A DNA stretch of 64,000 nt from Athripsodes cinereus (Eukaryota > Arthropoda > Insecta > Trichoptera > Leptoceridae). This document shows, piece after piece, positions 1 through 10,559 of this stretch. Position 1 is the stretch's first letter; the number at the start of each line of letters is the position of its first letter. The DNA is taken from assembly GCA_947579605.1 (NCBI GenBank), contig OX388312.1:2852001-2916000 (forward strand), read 5' to 3'. A program made the translations under genes and the position numbers. The notes under the pieces were generated by a model. The model made no database searches, was not told the DNA's origin, and saw nothing but the letters and a program-made list of their open reading frames with translations.

Positions 1-48
1 TTTTCACGACACAAGCTTTTAGCTTACTGTGAAAGGTAAAAATATTGA
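1..48 (+). repeat. tRNA-derived SINE, 3' part only
   Basis: The window opens inside the 3' half of the SINE seen complete at 27088-27346. The shared text is the ACAAGCTTTTAGCTT segment followed by TGAAAGGT. The tRNA-like head lies outside the window. Confidence 0.7.
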
Positions 49-840
49 TTTGAAATATTGCAACCAATAATAAAAAATAAAAATATATAAATAATCGACT
101 AAGGAAGATGAGAAATTTCATTGTGTACTATAATTAAATGTGTGATGTAGTCACTTTCTTATATGCCTTTCGAGAGATACAGCGCGCACTTTAATTGCTC
201 AAAATTTTGTTCAACTCTTTCACAAGCATCAACATAAAAATATATAGGTACATAATGAGGCATTATTATTATTACATATATATAAAAAAAATAACTAACC
301 TTACTCACCGAGTACTTTACTGACCCGCCATGCAGCTGTCTCACTCCGACAGACTATCTCTACTCTCTCCCTCACACCAGCAGATGCATCTCTCCGACGT
401 CCTTCCATTCCTCAAACCTTGGCCCTTTCACACAATGCAACTTTCATCTGATACCGATCGCAAACAGATACTCCACACATAATATTTGTTAAAACCAATC
501 AGGCATCTCGACTGTATGTAACAAATTATAATTTGCTGTATATAGGTATATACAATCATTTGACTTTCATTTGCGATTTTTTAACTAACTGACCATTTGT
601 TTTTCTATTTGACATTTAATATTTATATTATTTATATTTTTAAGAGGCTTATAGTGGAGTGGCTCAATGCTAGAGGAAGGGAGCGGTGTGCTTTTGTTCT
701 CCTAAATGTAGACAGATGAAATATTCTCTGATCTTTCGTTTGTTCGGATGGGGAGGGGGGGGTGTGGTTTGCGGTGTGGTGGATTATGTTTGTGTGTTCT
801 TGGGAGGGAATATAACGGGCAACTAACTGACTATGGGCGC
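49..840. other. no gene recognised
   Basis: A+T-rich DNA without a coherent reading frame. A C+T-rich patch at about 330-430 resembles LINE 3' regions but is not assignable. Confidence 0.5.
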
Positions 841-955
841 ATGTGTGTGTATTTGTATCGTGTGTGTGTGTGTGAGTTGGTGGGTCGTGTATGTGTGTAC
901 ATGTGTGAGTTCGTGTTGTGAGGGTGTGTGTGTGTGTGTGGAAGGGTGTGTATGT
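841..955 (+). repeat. GT-rich microsatellite
   Basis: Interrupted TG/GT dinucleotide runs with G-rich interruptions, forming a simple-sequence tract. Confidence 0.85.
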
Positions 956-999
956 GTTTAGAATAGTTTTTTTTATTTTATTTTTTTTCCCTTCATCAT

Positions 1000-1500
1000 T
1001 CTTATACCTTGGACAAATCTTCTTTTTTTCAATTTTGGACCGCCTATTGTAGTTGTAGTGTGTGTTTGTTTTGTTTTATTTTTTTGAGAAAGAATACTGT
1101 TATCACCGTCCCAGAACAGAGCAATCTAGTGGGACGGTGTACTTTCCCTGTCTTGCGTGAATCAATTAGCGACGTACACGGTCAGGCGGGCCAGGGGTGG
1201 CCTGATATGTGACCCTATTTTATACAAAGACCAACATACCTAATTTATCCAATTATTGGTCCCTGTGAGAGCTGCCCCTGGCTCGCTCATCTGAGATCCC
1301 TATAGGGAGCCCATGATGAGTTTGATAAGAAGAAAGAGTGGTATGTGTTGTCCATAATAATTTAAAATATATTGTGAAAATTGTCAAATGTACCTATTGT
1401 AAGAGGGGAAATAAAAGAATTTCATTTCATTTCATCTCATTTCATTTCAAAGAATTTCAATTTCATATCATTTCAATTTTAAAATTAATTTTTTGAAATT
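1000..1500 (+). repeat. probable LINE 3' region with ATTTC-type tail
   Basis: A G+C-richer stretch at about 1105-1330 contains no usable frame. It is followed by AATAAA and a run of ATTTC/TTTCA pentamers at about 1410-1490. Pentamer tails of this kind are typical of LINE 3' ends, but no coding part remains, so the family is unknown. Confidence 0.35.
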
Positions 1501-1702
1501 AATTTCTTGACCAAATTTCTTTTTAATTTTTCTTAAATTGAGTCAACGTTATTCTATTATTTAATTGTACTCTTGTTTTGTGTCTAATTAATTATTTTGT
1601 GTCTTTTTTAAAAGAAAAATACTTTTTGTATGCATGTATTGTATGTATACTAAATTTTTTACATGTAAAAGGCTTCGGCCGTGAATATCTGAATAAAAAA
1701 AA

Positions 1703-2392
1703 AATGTAACATTGTGCACAATCTAACCCAAAGAAGTGAGAAAGGCGTCCCAACGCTTACGAATTGGTTCTAGGCTGGCTTAACCCTTAAATGCATGATT
1801 TTTTTATTTTTGCTGGAATTTTTTTTTAAATGCACTTCTTTGTATACCTATTTGAAGGAAAACATATGAAAAAAATTAAAAGATGAACATAAGCATTTAT
1901 TTTTTGAAAAAAATGGTATGTATGGCAAATGGCAACATTATGCATTGCTATATAACTTACAAAAAAATATACTTTATTTTCGTTTTTCATTAAAAAGAAA
2001 TATATTTTACCAGCGATGAAATTCTTTGAAATTTTTTTTGTCAAATTCTGTATAAAATTTACTTTTAAAAAAACAAGTAAAAAGTTTCAAAATGCAACAC
2101 GTGGTTACTCGTCACACTGATATATTGCAACTGATATTTCAAAATAAAAATGGCTGCCACAATGCAAATTACTCTATTATTTTGATCTATGGAATATTTC
2201 TAAATGGCAACAATGCGTGTTTACACTAACACTTCATTTGGTTAAAAAATATACAAGGTTTTAGGTATGTAGCCAAATGGCAACAAAATGCATTTAAGGG
2301 TTAAGTGATCATTTTTGGTGTCCATGGACAACGTTCACCAATTCCGCCATTCTCACTGTCACGATATGTTAACTGCACGTTGTGCCCAAATC
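1703..2392 (+). mobile_element. foldback MITE, copy 1 (one arm, interrupted)
   Basis: Positions 1703-1783 and 2301-2392 together match one arm of the foldback element complete at 2754-3345, including the segments around ACGCTTACGAATTGG and CCATGGACAACGTTCACC. The arm is split precisely at its TTAA by the piggyBac-type element at 1784-2300. The opposite arm is missing. Confidence 0.75.
1784..2300. mobile_element. piggyBac-type MITE
   Basis: A 517-bp element flanked on both sides by TTAA (1780-1783 and 2301-2304). It has perfect 13-bp terminal inverted repeats starting CCCTTAAATGCAT. TTAA duplication plus CCC-starting ends is the signature of the piggyBac superfamily. There is no transposase frame, so it would depend on another element. 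The motif AATGGCAACA recurs inside it, mostly near the ends. Uninterrupted copies of the host repeat at 2870 and 7230 show the empty TTAA site. Confidence 0.85.
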
Positions 2393-2439
2393 CATTTCAT
2401 ATAATTGTTAGTTATTAGAGAGTGGCTAAGAAATATTTT

Positions 2440-2710
2440 TGGTCATGAATGGAAAGTCACTTCCTGTGGAACAACCGGTAACGAATAGGTCTTCCACTCT
2501 TTCCGTACGTTTCAAGTCTCCTGTAAAAGGCAGGTGTTCTAAAAAAGACATTTTACATCTTAAATTCAGCGATGAGGTATGCCACCTATCCTGGATAACT
2601 TAATTTTTATGTTGGCAAAAAGAGGACAGTTTGAGTGTTTATCACATGCTGCTGGTTACCCCACTTATGAGATAATATGCTGTGATGGTATAGTAGTAGC
2701 AAGAAACGTC
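2440..2710 (+). repeat. interspersed repeat family X, long copy
   Basis: A roughly 270-bp unit that recurs at least ten times in the window in both orientations. Hallmarks are AGCGATGAGGT...GCCACC and, on the other strand, CATCACGGCATATCCCACA...GTGGGGTAGCCAGCAG...CATGCAA...TCTCCGTGC. Other copies lie near 3780-3930, 5790-5985, 8200-8380, 8575-8660, 14085-14175, 19375-19620, 37905-37990, 45215-45345 and 61985-62170. It has no reading frame and is probably a SINE or MITE. Confidence 0.7.
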
Positions 2711-2753
2711 ACTATTAAAATTATTGTTTTATGGAATAATGCCTCTAATTACA

Positions 2754-3345
2754 AGACCAATCAGAAACCTCGATTGGAGAACCATATCTACACAATGCAA
2801 CATTGTGTAAAATCTAATCGGAAGAAGTGAGAAAGGTGTCCCAACGCTTACGAATTGGCTCTAGGCTGGCTTAAGTGATCACTTTCGGTGTCCATGGACA
2901 ACGTTCACCAATTCCACCATTCTCACTTTCACGATTCAAGGTCCACCAATCGAGAGACGCTTTATGCAAACCTTAAAAGCAACCATCTTTTTGGGATCTC
3001 ATTTTTCAGATCTCAAATAGATCGCAATCTCCCGTCTAAATGGCGCCGGAACAATTAAGTTCAATACTTTATCGGCTGCTAGTTCAAAGCGTCTCTCGAT
3101 TGGTGGACCTTGAATCGTGACAGTGAGAATGGTGGAATTGGTGAACGTTGTCCATGGACACCGAAAGTGATCACTTAAGCCAGCCTAGAGCCAATTCGTA
3201 AGCGTTGGGACACCTTTCTCACTTCTTCCGATTAGATTTTACACAATTTTGCATTGTGTAGACATGGTTCTCCAATCGAGGTTTCTGATTGGTTTTGTCA
3301 TCTGCACCCAAATCCGGTTAAACAATAAAAAAATTAGTAAATATT
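2754..3345. mobile_element. foldback MITE, copy 2 (complete)
   Basis: Two inverted arms of roughly 200 bp (about 2756-2968 and 3088-3298) surround a short centre containing TTTTTGGGATCTCATTTTT. The outer ends read AACCAATCAGAAACCTCGAT and its complement. Similarity to copy 3 continues past the right arm to about 3345. No coding capacity. Confidence 0.85.
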
Positions 3346-3779
3346 CTAATTATGTACAAGAGTTGATTTCATACGGATAATATTTAAACGTGGGACCGAA
3401 AAAATAAACGGTCGACAAACAATTAACTAGCTTTATTAATACTGTTTTATGCAACAAAAAACTATGTTGGCGATTAATATCTATTTGACAGCGGCATGTA
3501 GATAGAAGTTTACTTACTATTAACAGGCCGCAAAGTATTGGTTCAATAGGTTATCTATGGAGTGTCCAACTGGTATCCGACGCGAATCGCTTTATGTGAA
3601 AAGGGTTTTCAAGTCGTAACAATCAAGAGAATAATGTACTTTTTATGACCTTAAACTTGGCCCGGACAGGAAAAAAAACACAACCAAAAAAATACTGCAA
3701 ATAAAATAAACCTGTATGAAACACTTTTTGAAGAAAGTAATAATAATAATATTTATAAGAACTTTTGTCAATTTTAAAT

Positions 3780-3930
3780 CCCTAGAGTTCATTATCCTTT
3801 TAAAATATCAAAATTATCCTGTAAAAGACAAATATTCTTAAGGCGTTATGAATAAGACATTCCTCACAGAGATGATAATGTGCCACCTATTCTAAATGTC
3901 ATATATTTCATTAGCACGGAAAGGACAATA
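3780..3930 (+). repeat. repeat family X, partial
   Basis: Contains CCTGTAAAAGACAAATATTC and GTGCCACCTATTCTAAATGTC, matching the family X copy at 2440-2710 with divergence. Confidence 0.5.
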
Positions 3931-3934
3931 ATCA

Positions 3935-4400
3935 ATTCAATCAATAAACTTTACTCAATCAATATGTATACACACAAAATCAAAGACAATACATCGCCAA
4001 TATGGATACAATAATGTTACAGCAGCCTCACTAGGTTGACCTGTATCGAGGCGTGTTGCGTAAAAATTTAACAATAATATTATTATAATAATAATAAAGA
4101 AAAGTTATATTTGGCGCCGTTTAATGATCCGTGACCATCTCAAGGGCGCCAAGGCTTTTCTTGAAAATCAGTGTTTTCAGCTTACTCCTGAACGTAGCAG
4201 TGGGTTGGTTCTGTCTTTAATCCGCTGGCAATCGGTTTCAGGCAGTTGGCCCCGTAACGCTAAAGTTCTTCTCTGCGAATTTGGAAGTGTTTGTCCTGTT
4301 GGGTTCAACAAGTTTGTTGACAGCGGTGGAAGCTGATCGCAGTGGTCGCCTCAGAGTTTCGTCGAGGGGACAGAGCTCAGCCAGGCATAGAGGTGCTGTG
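3935..4400 (-). pseudogene. Jockey/CR1-like LINE, C-terminal ORF2 relic
   Basis: Read on the minus strand from about 4391 to 4110, one frame gives a typical LINE ORF2 C-terminus: LRRPLRSASTAVNKLVEP, then a FSVTGPTA block, then TFRSKLKTLIFKKSLGALE. It carries at least two in-frame stops, so it is dead. Below it lies a 3' region containing CAGCCTCACTAGGTTG that recurs at 42435-42490. Another piece of the same ORF is at 37465-37560. Confidence 0.7.
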
Positions 4401-4802
4401 CCGTTCTAGGCTTGCAATTAATAAAATATTTAAAATGTCTAATATAAAAATCCATAAATGAATTTAAGAATTAATAAACAACCAAATAAATTAGTCAATT
4501 ACAATGGAAAAATGCGCAACTCACAGCGTGATTTAGTTAACAAATGTGCCAATGAGTTATATATTAAGTTAAATGAATTAATGATTTTATGATTAAATGA
4601 ATGTGTGAACAAATGAATGAATGAAAACAAAAGAAACTGATGATGAAAAATGAATTTGTAAACAAACACGCGAATGAATCCCACATGACCAAATTAATAA
4701 AATATGTGAATGAATTGATAGTCAAACGCATGCACAATAAAAATAGACAAACTAACATATGAAAAATTAAACAAACACATGCAAACAAACATTGGTCAAG
4801 CC
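4401..4802. repeat. degenerate ATGAATGA-type low-complexity DNA
   Basis: Irregular AAATGAATGAATG-like octamers, similar in composition to the 42590-42895 satellite but decayed. Any reading frames here come from the repeat. Confidence 0.5.
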
Positions 4803-5130
4803 GATGAATATATTTATTTATTTATTTATTTTATTCTTCTTGCACATCATCATTCATATAACAAATAAAATAAAGCAATATACACAAGAAAAAATGTGAT
4901 GATGTGCAGTGGCGAGATTATCACTATATAGTGATTTCTTCAATCTAACCACGTCACATTAACACTAAACAGAAATAGAAATAATAATAACAAAAACACA
5001 AACATTATAAAAAATAGCCACACAAATTAGTTTGAAAAAAAAAAATGAAAAAAACTACAATTCACACACCTAACACTCCAAAGGGATCGGGAAGGGGTTA
5101 GGGGATGGATGCTGAGTTAGAAGACAATAA
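4803..5130 (-). repeat. LINE 3' region repeat (CATCATCACAT family)
   Basis: A (TTTA)n tract at 4805-4835 is followed by TTCTTCTTGCACATCATC and then a long stretch ending with AAGGGATCGGGAAGGGGTTA. The same segment occurs in opposite orientation at about 62570-62880. The TTTA/TAAA tail suggests a LINE 3' UTR. Confidence 0.6.
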
Positions 5131-5244
5131 ATACTTCTTGAATATAGGTAATATATTTTATTTATTTATTTATTGACAATCCATAGCCCGAGCCTTCAAC
5201 ATATTAGAATTAAGTAGATATGTATGTATATTTTATGTGCGGTT

Positions 5245-5420
5245 AGTCTACTGTGCACCCTACTTGTGGGAGATGCTGTGATGGTATGGTTATAATCTAC
5301 TAGACAACCTAGTTGTGGGAGATGTTGTGATGGTATGGTTATAATCTACTAGACAACCTAGTTGTGGGAGATGTTGTGATGGTATGGTTATAATCTACTA
5401 GACAACCTAGTTGTGGGACG
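5245..5420 (+). repeat. 49-bp minisatellite, about 3.5 copies
   Basis: The segment containing TATAATCTACTAGACAACC starts at 5291, 5340 and 5389, a constant 49-bp period. The first and last units are diverged. Confidence 0.9.
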
Positions 5421-5568
5421 TACAGTGATAGTATTTTTACATGTGATTAGTCTAGGTAGTATTTTTACATGATGTGTGTTCTAGCAATGTGGACTCTTCC
5501 TATTTTATGAGTACGTATGTACTGTAATGGCATGTTACTCGTAATGCTTACTAAATACTAAGAGTTCG

Positions 5569-5750
5569 TCGGAAGTCTGGAGGTAGAGTTTCGGCCTATG
5601 TAGTACACAGATGCGCGGTTAGATCCCAAGTGCCGGCAAATTCCCCTTTCACGTCACAAGCTTTTAGCTTGCTTTGAAAGGTGAAAAAGGTTGTTTTTGG
5701 GTTTATCACAAAAACCCAGATACTCACATCTTTTAAAATAAAAAGTGGAA
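5569..5750 (+). repeat. tRNA-derived SINE, full-length diverged copy
   Basis: Starts GAGTTCGTCGGAAGTCTGGA and runs through a degraded B box (GGTTAGATCCC), GTGCCGGCAAA, ACAAGCTTTTAGCTTG and AACCCAGATA to an A-rich end. Collinear with the copy at 27088-27346. Confidence 0.8.
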
Positions 5751-5789
5751 TATAGGTTATTTGGAAAAGAAATATCTTGATTTATTTTT

Positions 5790-5985
5790 GTATGTCATCA
5801 CGGGATATTTCACAAGTGGGGTAGCCAGTGGACTAACTTCATGTAATAAACATGCAAGTTGTCTTCTCCGTGCTAATAAAAAAAGCAAAGTAGGTGTGGC
5901 ATGCCCCTTTGTTGAATAGAAAATATTAAATGTCTTAATACCCACCCTACTCAAAAACTTACAGGAAAAAAGTGAGAAACCTGTT
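5790..5985 (-). repeat. repeat family X, minus orientation
   Basis: Reads ATCACGGGATATTTCACAAG, GTGGGGTAGCCAGTGG and TTGTCTTCTCCGTGC on the plus strand, which is the reverse orientation of the copy at 2440-2710. Confidence 0.65.
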
Positions 5986-6009
5986 ATTTGCCAGGGATTT
6001 ACCTACATA

Positions 6010-6160
6010 TTATGGGTCAGTGGGAGAAGATCGCGCTTTTGCGATAAACTCTCCCTCGGTGTATTGATTGTATTTAATTTAAATGTATATCTACCTCCTA
6101 TGAAATTGTTTGTTATCAATATACAATAAAGAATGAATAAATAAATAAAATAAATAATAA
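6010..6160 (+). repeat. LINE 3' tail, GGGCGAGTTTATCGC family
   Basis: Contains GATCGCGCTTTTGCGATAAA and ends in AATAAATAAATAAAATAAA. The same 3' tail appears reversed at 9415-9600, 9955-10110, 15595-15700 and 31065-31220, and forward at 46510-46640. It is probably the 3' UTR of one LINE family. Confidence 0.6.
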
Positions 6161-6759
6161 CTTGATTATGTACTACGAAATTTTAACATTCACAATACAA
6201 CATTACACTGCAAAACAAAATAATGGATTTGATCAATTCTTTAAATAGAAAGTAGACATATATTTTAAAATAGTAGATACATAAAGGAATAATAACTATT
6301 GTTGCATTACACTGGTATAACCCGTATCATCAATGTGTATACTTATCTGATCAAGTCGTGACTTTCGTTGAATAGAAAAAAAAATGGGACAAGATGGCCT
6401 TGTGCTTATTATAGAGTAAGGTCAGAGAAATGGGTGTGAAAGTTAAAAAGGTACAATAGGTAACATCTGATTGAAGGTATGTTAATAAAAAAGAAAGTTC
6501 CCTTTGTATTGTTAATAAAATAACGAGTTAGTGATAATATATTATGTATTAGTGCTATCTAGATGTTTTATTATTGTTGTACTTTCCTGTTTTGTAATAA
6601 AAAAGATTATTCTAATACTTTTCTATCGGTTTAATACTCGTTTTGTAAAAGATTCAGTAGCGTCACAAAAAAGTCGAAATTTTTGTACAGCTGTGTATTC
6701 AGGTGAATTTTTTTATATCACAGTAAATAAGTATTTTAGGTACAGTAGTTAAAACAAGA

Positions 6760-7110
6760 CTCCCACGCCTTTCTGTATGCTTTCGAGAATCCTGTAAAAT
6801 GCATCAGGTATTCGTATAAGACATCAAAATAACAGAGCCCGTAGACAATTTGTACTTGGCGATCGCCTACAAACGAATTTTCGTCAATAACTGCAACAAT
6901 AACGCATAATTATACGGTACGTGTAGGTAGATTGTCGAAAAGTTCGCCAGTAGACGATCGCTAAGTACAAATTGTCTACGGGCTCTGATTTGATTTAGCG
7001 ATGAAATGTACTTACTATCCCGAATGACGTGTTATTTTATGGCACAGAGTGGGCGGCCTATATTTTCATTACATGTTTTCATTCCATTGGATACTCCATC
7101 TCTGGAGATG
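6760..7110 (+). repeat. diverged family X copy split by a MITE
   Basis: 6760-6833 (ACTCCCACGCCTTTCTGTAT...CCTGTAAAATG) looks like the first part of family X and 6990-7110 like a decayed second part (GCGATGAAATG). The MITE at 6834-6987 interrupts it. Confidence 0.4.
6834..6987. mobile_element. short MITE with 32-bp inverted repeats
   Basis: Ends CAGAGCCCGTAGACAATTTG and its complement, with the inverted match continuing to GCGATCGC on both sides. About 150 bp in all with no coding content. A related element, split by a LINE, lies at 39708-41270. Confidence 0.75.
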
Positions 7111-7131
7111 CAATAATCTTAAGAGAAGTAA

Positions 7132-8072
7132 AAACCAATCAGAAACCTCGATTGGAGAACCATGTCTACACAATGCAACATTGTGTAAAATCTTATGGTG
7201 TCCCAACGCTTACGAATTGGCTCTAGGCTGGCTTAAGTGATCACTTTCGGTGTCCATGGACAACGTTCACCAATTCCACCATTCTCACTGTCACGATTTA
7301 AGGTCCACCAATCGAGTGATTTAAGCGTAAGGAAGAACCTTACTAAAGCCTTCGTATGGAGCATTTTGCTTTATGGTTGTGAGACAAGGACCATCAGCAA
7401 GATTGAAAGCGGACGGTTGGCGGCCTTTGAGATGTGGTGCTACAGACGCATGTTGAAGATCCATTGGTCGGAACACGTCGAAAACGAAGAAGTATTAAAC
7501 AGGGTAGGCGAAAAAAGGCGAGAGAATCAGCCAACAACGAGCTAACTGGATTGGCCACAACATCAGGCACCCAGGACTCCTCATCGCCATCGCGGAGGGT
7601 AGGACCGAGGGCACAAATGGCAGAGGCCGGCCCAGAGATGCGTATATGGACCAACTGAAGAGGGACATGAATTGTGGCTCATACGTAGAGCTGAAAAGAC
7701 TGGCTGAGAATAGGGAGGAATGGAGAAGAAAGACAAAACTCGTTGCAGACCAATCCAATGGATTGTAATTCATTATATATTATATAATCGAGAGACGCTT
7801 TATGCAAACCTTAGAAGCAGCCATCTTTTTGGGATCTCATTTTTCAGATCTCAAAAAGATCGCGATCTCCCGTCTAAATGGCGCCGGAACAATAAGCCAG
7901 CCTAGAGCCAATTCGTAAGCGTTGGGACACCTTTCTCACTTCTTCCGATTAGATTTTACACAATGTTGCATTGTGTAGACATGGTTCTCCAATCGAGGTT
8001 TCTGATTGGTTTTGTCATCTGCACCCAAATCCGGTTAAACAATAAAAAAATTAGTAAACATTCTAAACATTT
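7132..8072. mobile_element. foldback MITE, copy 3 (interrupted by LINE)
   Basis: The left arm at 7132-7317 and the centre plus right arm at 7781-8072 match copy 2. The right arm is shortened: GGCGCCGGAACAATAAGCCAG skips the innermost arm seen in copy 2. A LINE fragment at 7318-7780 is inserted at AATCGAG, which is present on both sides. Confidence 0.8.
7318..7780 (+). pseudogene. RTE/BovB-like LINE, C-terminal fragment
   Basis: One frame reads AFVWSILLYGCETRTISK, then FEMWCYRRMLKIHWSEH and NEEVLNRV. A second frame, after a frameshift near 7520, continues as ANWIGHNIRH, then GRGRPRDAYMDQLKRDM and LAENREEWRRKT. This is the usual C-terminal region of RTE-type reverse transcriptase ORFs. It is 5'-truncated, frameshifted and flanked by AATCGAG duplications, i.e. 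a dead retroposed fragment. Confidence 0.75.
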
Positions 8073-8199
8073 ATGAGAAGTAGCCTTATTTTTAAGTATT
8101 TATAATTTTGTGTCGTACCTTATTAGAACGGAATTAGAAGAAGTTGAATATAGTATCTACCGAAATGTTGGAGTCAAAACAGAAATTCTTAACCGGGGA

Positions 8200-8385
8200 C
8201 CCCACGGAGCAGAATAGGTCTCTCACACTTTTATGTAATTTTTCGAGTATCCTGTCAAAAGTAGGTGATCGTAAAACTTTATGTATAAGACAATTTATAT
8301 CTAAAATTTATCAATGAGGCATGCATCTCATCCTGAATGTCTTATTTTTTGTTTGATAAATCTGCATATTTTTTACGGCCACTGA
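8200..8385 (+). repeat. repeat family X, diverged
   Basis: Contains AATAGGTCTCTCACAC, ATCCTGTCAAAAG and ATCAATGAGGCATGC, collinear with the 2440-2710 copy. Confidence 0.6.
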
Positions 8386-8770
8386 CAGCCCGGGCTTCTG
8401 TCTTTCACATTACACCGTTCCTATGATTACAACATCAGAGAGTAAGGAATTCCCTGGAAAGAGGTGACGCAATTGGCACTCTGAATGGAGGAGACTGGTT
8501 TCTGCTCTGTGCTCCCGAGGGAGCATTAAAGAGCAAGATGATGATTATGAAAGGTCTAACAGCAATGTAGTAAATATAGAGATCGTCCTCTCCGCGTCAT
8601 ATAAAACATGATGTTCAGAATGAGTGGCATACCCCATCTCTAAATTTAAGTTATTAAATTTCGTAATATAATTTTTCAAATACCTACATTTTACAGAACA
8701 GTCGTAATAAATAAATAATACCTATAAAAAGTTTTTCAAAAACAGCTTGTTATGTTAACCTAATTTCTTA

Positions 8771-9109
8771 TCTAATATATAAAATTCTTGCGTCACGGTG
8801 TATGTTATCATACTCCTCCGAAACGTCTTGACCGATTTTGATGAAATTTTGTGTGCTTATCAGGTAGGTCTGTGAATAGGCCAACATCTATTTTTCATAC
8901 CCCTTTTAAAGTTAAGGGTGGTCCGTCCCAATTTTTTTATTTTATTTTTTAAACATTTTTTTATTTTTATTTTTTTATGATGAGGCATTAAAAAATATGT
9001 ACATTCAGCCCTAAATTTTCATCCTTCTAACATCAACCCCTATATTTTAATACCAATATTAGTATATGGCAAATGTATATGGCAATATAACGTTTGCCGG
9101 GTCAGCCAG
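8771..9109 (+). mobile_element. non-autonomous Helitron, copy 1
   Basis: Begins TCTAATATATAAAATTCTTG after an A and ends TTTGCCGGGTCAGCCAG before a T. The 3' terminal tetranucleotide is CCAG instead of the canonical CTAG. The segment ACCGATTTTGATGAAATTTT is shared with copies at 37109 and 57962. No Rep/helicase frame. Confidence 0.8.
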
Positions 9110-9411
9110 TAAATCATAAAAATTCATCAATATCACAAAAAAATCATAATAAATAATAATTTAAAAAAAAATTAGTTAACCTAAGACCGGCCCATGTAGG
9201 TGATCTTTAGGATTTATATAACCTATTAATTTCATGTTTAGAATTTTACTACTTTTACTTACAAGGTATTTTATAATCTTAACTATCTTATAATAAAAAA
9301 GATTTTGGTCTTCAATTCGGAGGTTCGTTCATTTTAATCCGCATTGTATCTAGGTACTTACTATAAATTTAGTCAAAAAGAAATCGAATTGAACTAGGTC
9401 AGTTTAAAAAT

Positions 9412-9600
9412 ATATTTATTTATTTATTTTATTTATTTATTCATTCTTTACTGTACATTGATAAAAAAAAACAATTACATAAAAGGTATACAGTCAAATC
9501 AAATACAATCAATATACAGAGGGCGAGTTTATCGCAAAGGCGCGATCTCTTCCAACTAACCCAAGCTTTTGCCTTTACTAAGCAATCCAGCCAATCCGAC
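9412..9600 (-). repeat. LINE 3' tail, GGGCGAGTTTATCGC family
   Basis: Starts with (TTTA)n then TTCTTTACTGTACATTG, and contains AGAGGGCGAGTTTATCGC and CTTCCAACTAACCC. Same family as 9955-10110, 15595-15700 and 31065-31220. Confidence 0.65.
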
Positions 9601-9954
9601 TTCTGTGTACCATTTTTTTTCTTTTTTTACATTATTGTATACGGTGCAAGCCTTTTACATGTTGAAATATAAGATAGACTTCAAAAAATATATACAAATT
9701 CACATATACACATCGTAGAGTTAAGAAATAAATTATGGATTAAAAATCTTTAATATTTTCGATGTTTTTGGCATTCACTATGTATATATCAAGTGATAAT
9801 TTAAATACATTGTGAATTAAACTCATTTTCTAATCATAAAAATCTTTAAATAACATTAATGAGGCACTTCAAAATAACTGATTATAAATAATTTAACAGA
9901 TGAGACAATTCTCGTACATACATAGTTTCAAATAAAATATTTTTATGTAAATGA

Positions 9955-10115
9955 ATATATAAATTTATTTTATTCTTTACTGTTCATTGGTTACAATATT
10001 ACAAAATAAAACAGTGTCATATAAATATCAGTTATACAATTCAATGTATAGAGGGCGAATATAACGCTAAAATACGATGTCTTCCAACTAACCCGGTTAT
10101 TTAAATTAAAACAAA
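9955..10115 (-). repeat. LINE 3' tail, GGGCGAGTTTATCGC family
   Basis: TTTATTCTTTACTGTTCATTG, AGAGGGCGAATATAACGC and CTTCCAACTAACCCGG follow each other as in the neighbouring copy. Confidence 0.65.
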
Positions 10116-10264
10116 AAAAAAACACATAGGTACCTACATATATACATATACAAAAGCACGAGCTACGCTCAATTTTGGGGAATAATTGTATTAGAAAAAA
10201 AAATGTATTATTTTATTTTTCGATTATTGTAAATTATATTTGTGTTTAATTAACTATTATAATT

Positions 10265-10440
10265 AGTAATTCAAGAGTTTTTGTGTTTACGCTGTGGAAA
10301 TCCATTTTTAATTTTATTAAATAAAATATAAAAATATATTATTGAGCACTGTTTAATCTCCACTATGTTAGGTTAAATACCGAACGTTTTCGCCTATACT
10401 TGTAGGCATCTTCAGGGAAACTATTATTATTAGTATTATT
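10265..10440 (-). mobile_element. Penelope-like element terminal relic
   Basis: Collinear with the plus-strand left arm at 40145-40280: a TTTGTGTTTACGCTGTGGAA block, then a CACTGTTTAATCTCC block, then GAACGTTTTCGCC. It carries a hammerhead-like core on the minus strand (separate entry). The assignment rests on that core and on resemblance to the other copies. Confidence 0.5.
10379..10418 (-). ncRNA. hammerhead-ribozyme-like motif 1
   Basis: On the minus strand: CTGAAGA, one T, a 5-bp stem GCCTA/TAGGC, GAAAACGTTC. The core CUGANGA and GAAA are present and AACGTT is a self-complementary stem III. Stem I is weak here (CC with GG only). Confidence 0.45.
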
Positions 10441-10559
10441 ATTAAATACATCAACAGTAATAGTAAAAACAAAATAAAAATAAAACTTAAAGTAAACAAA
10501 AAGAAATATAACACATGCAAGCAACAATATACTTATGGACACATTATGTATTATAAAAA

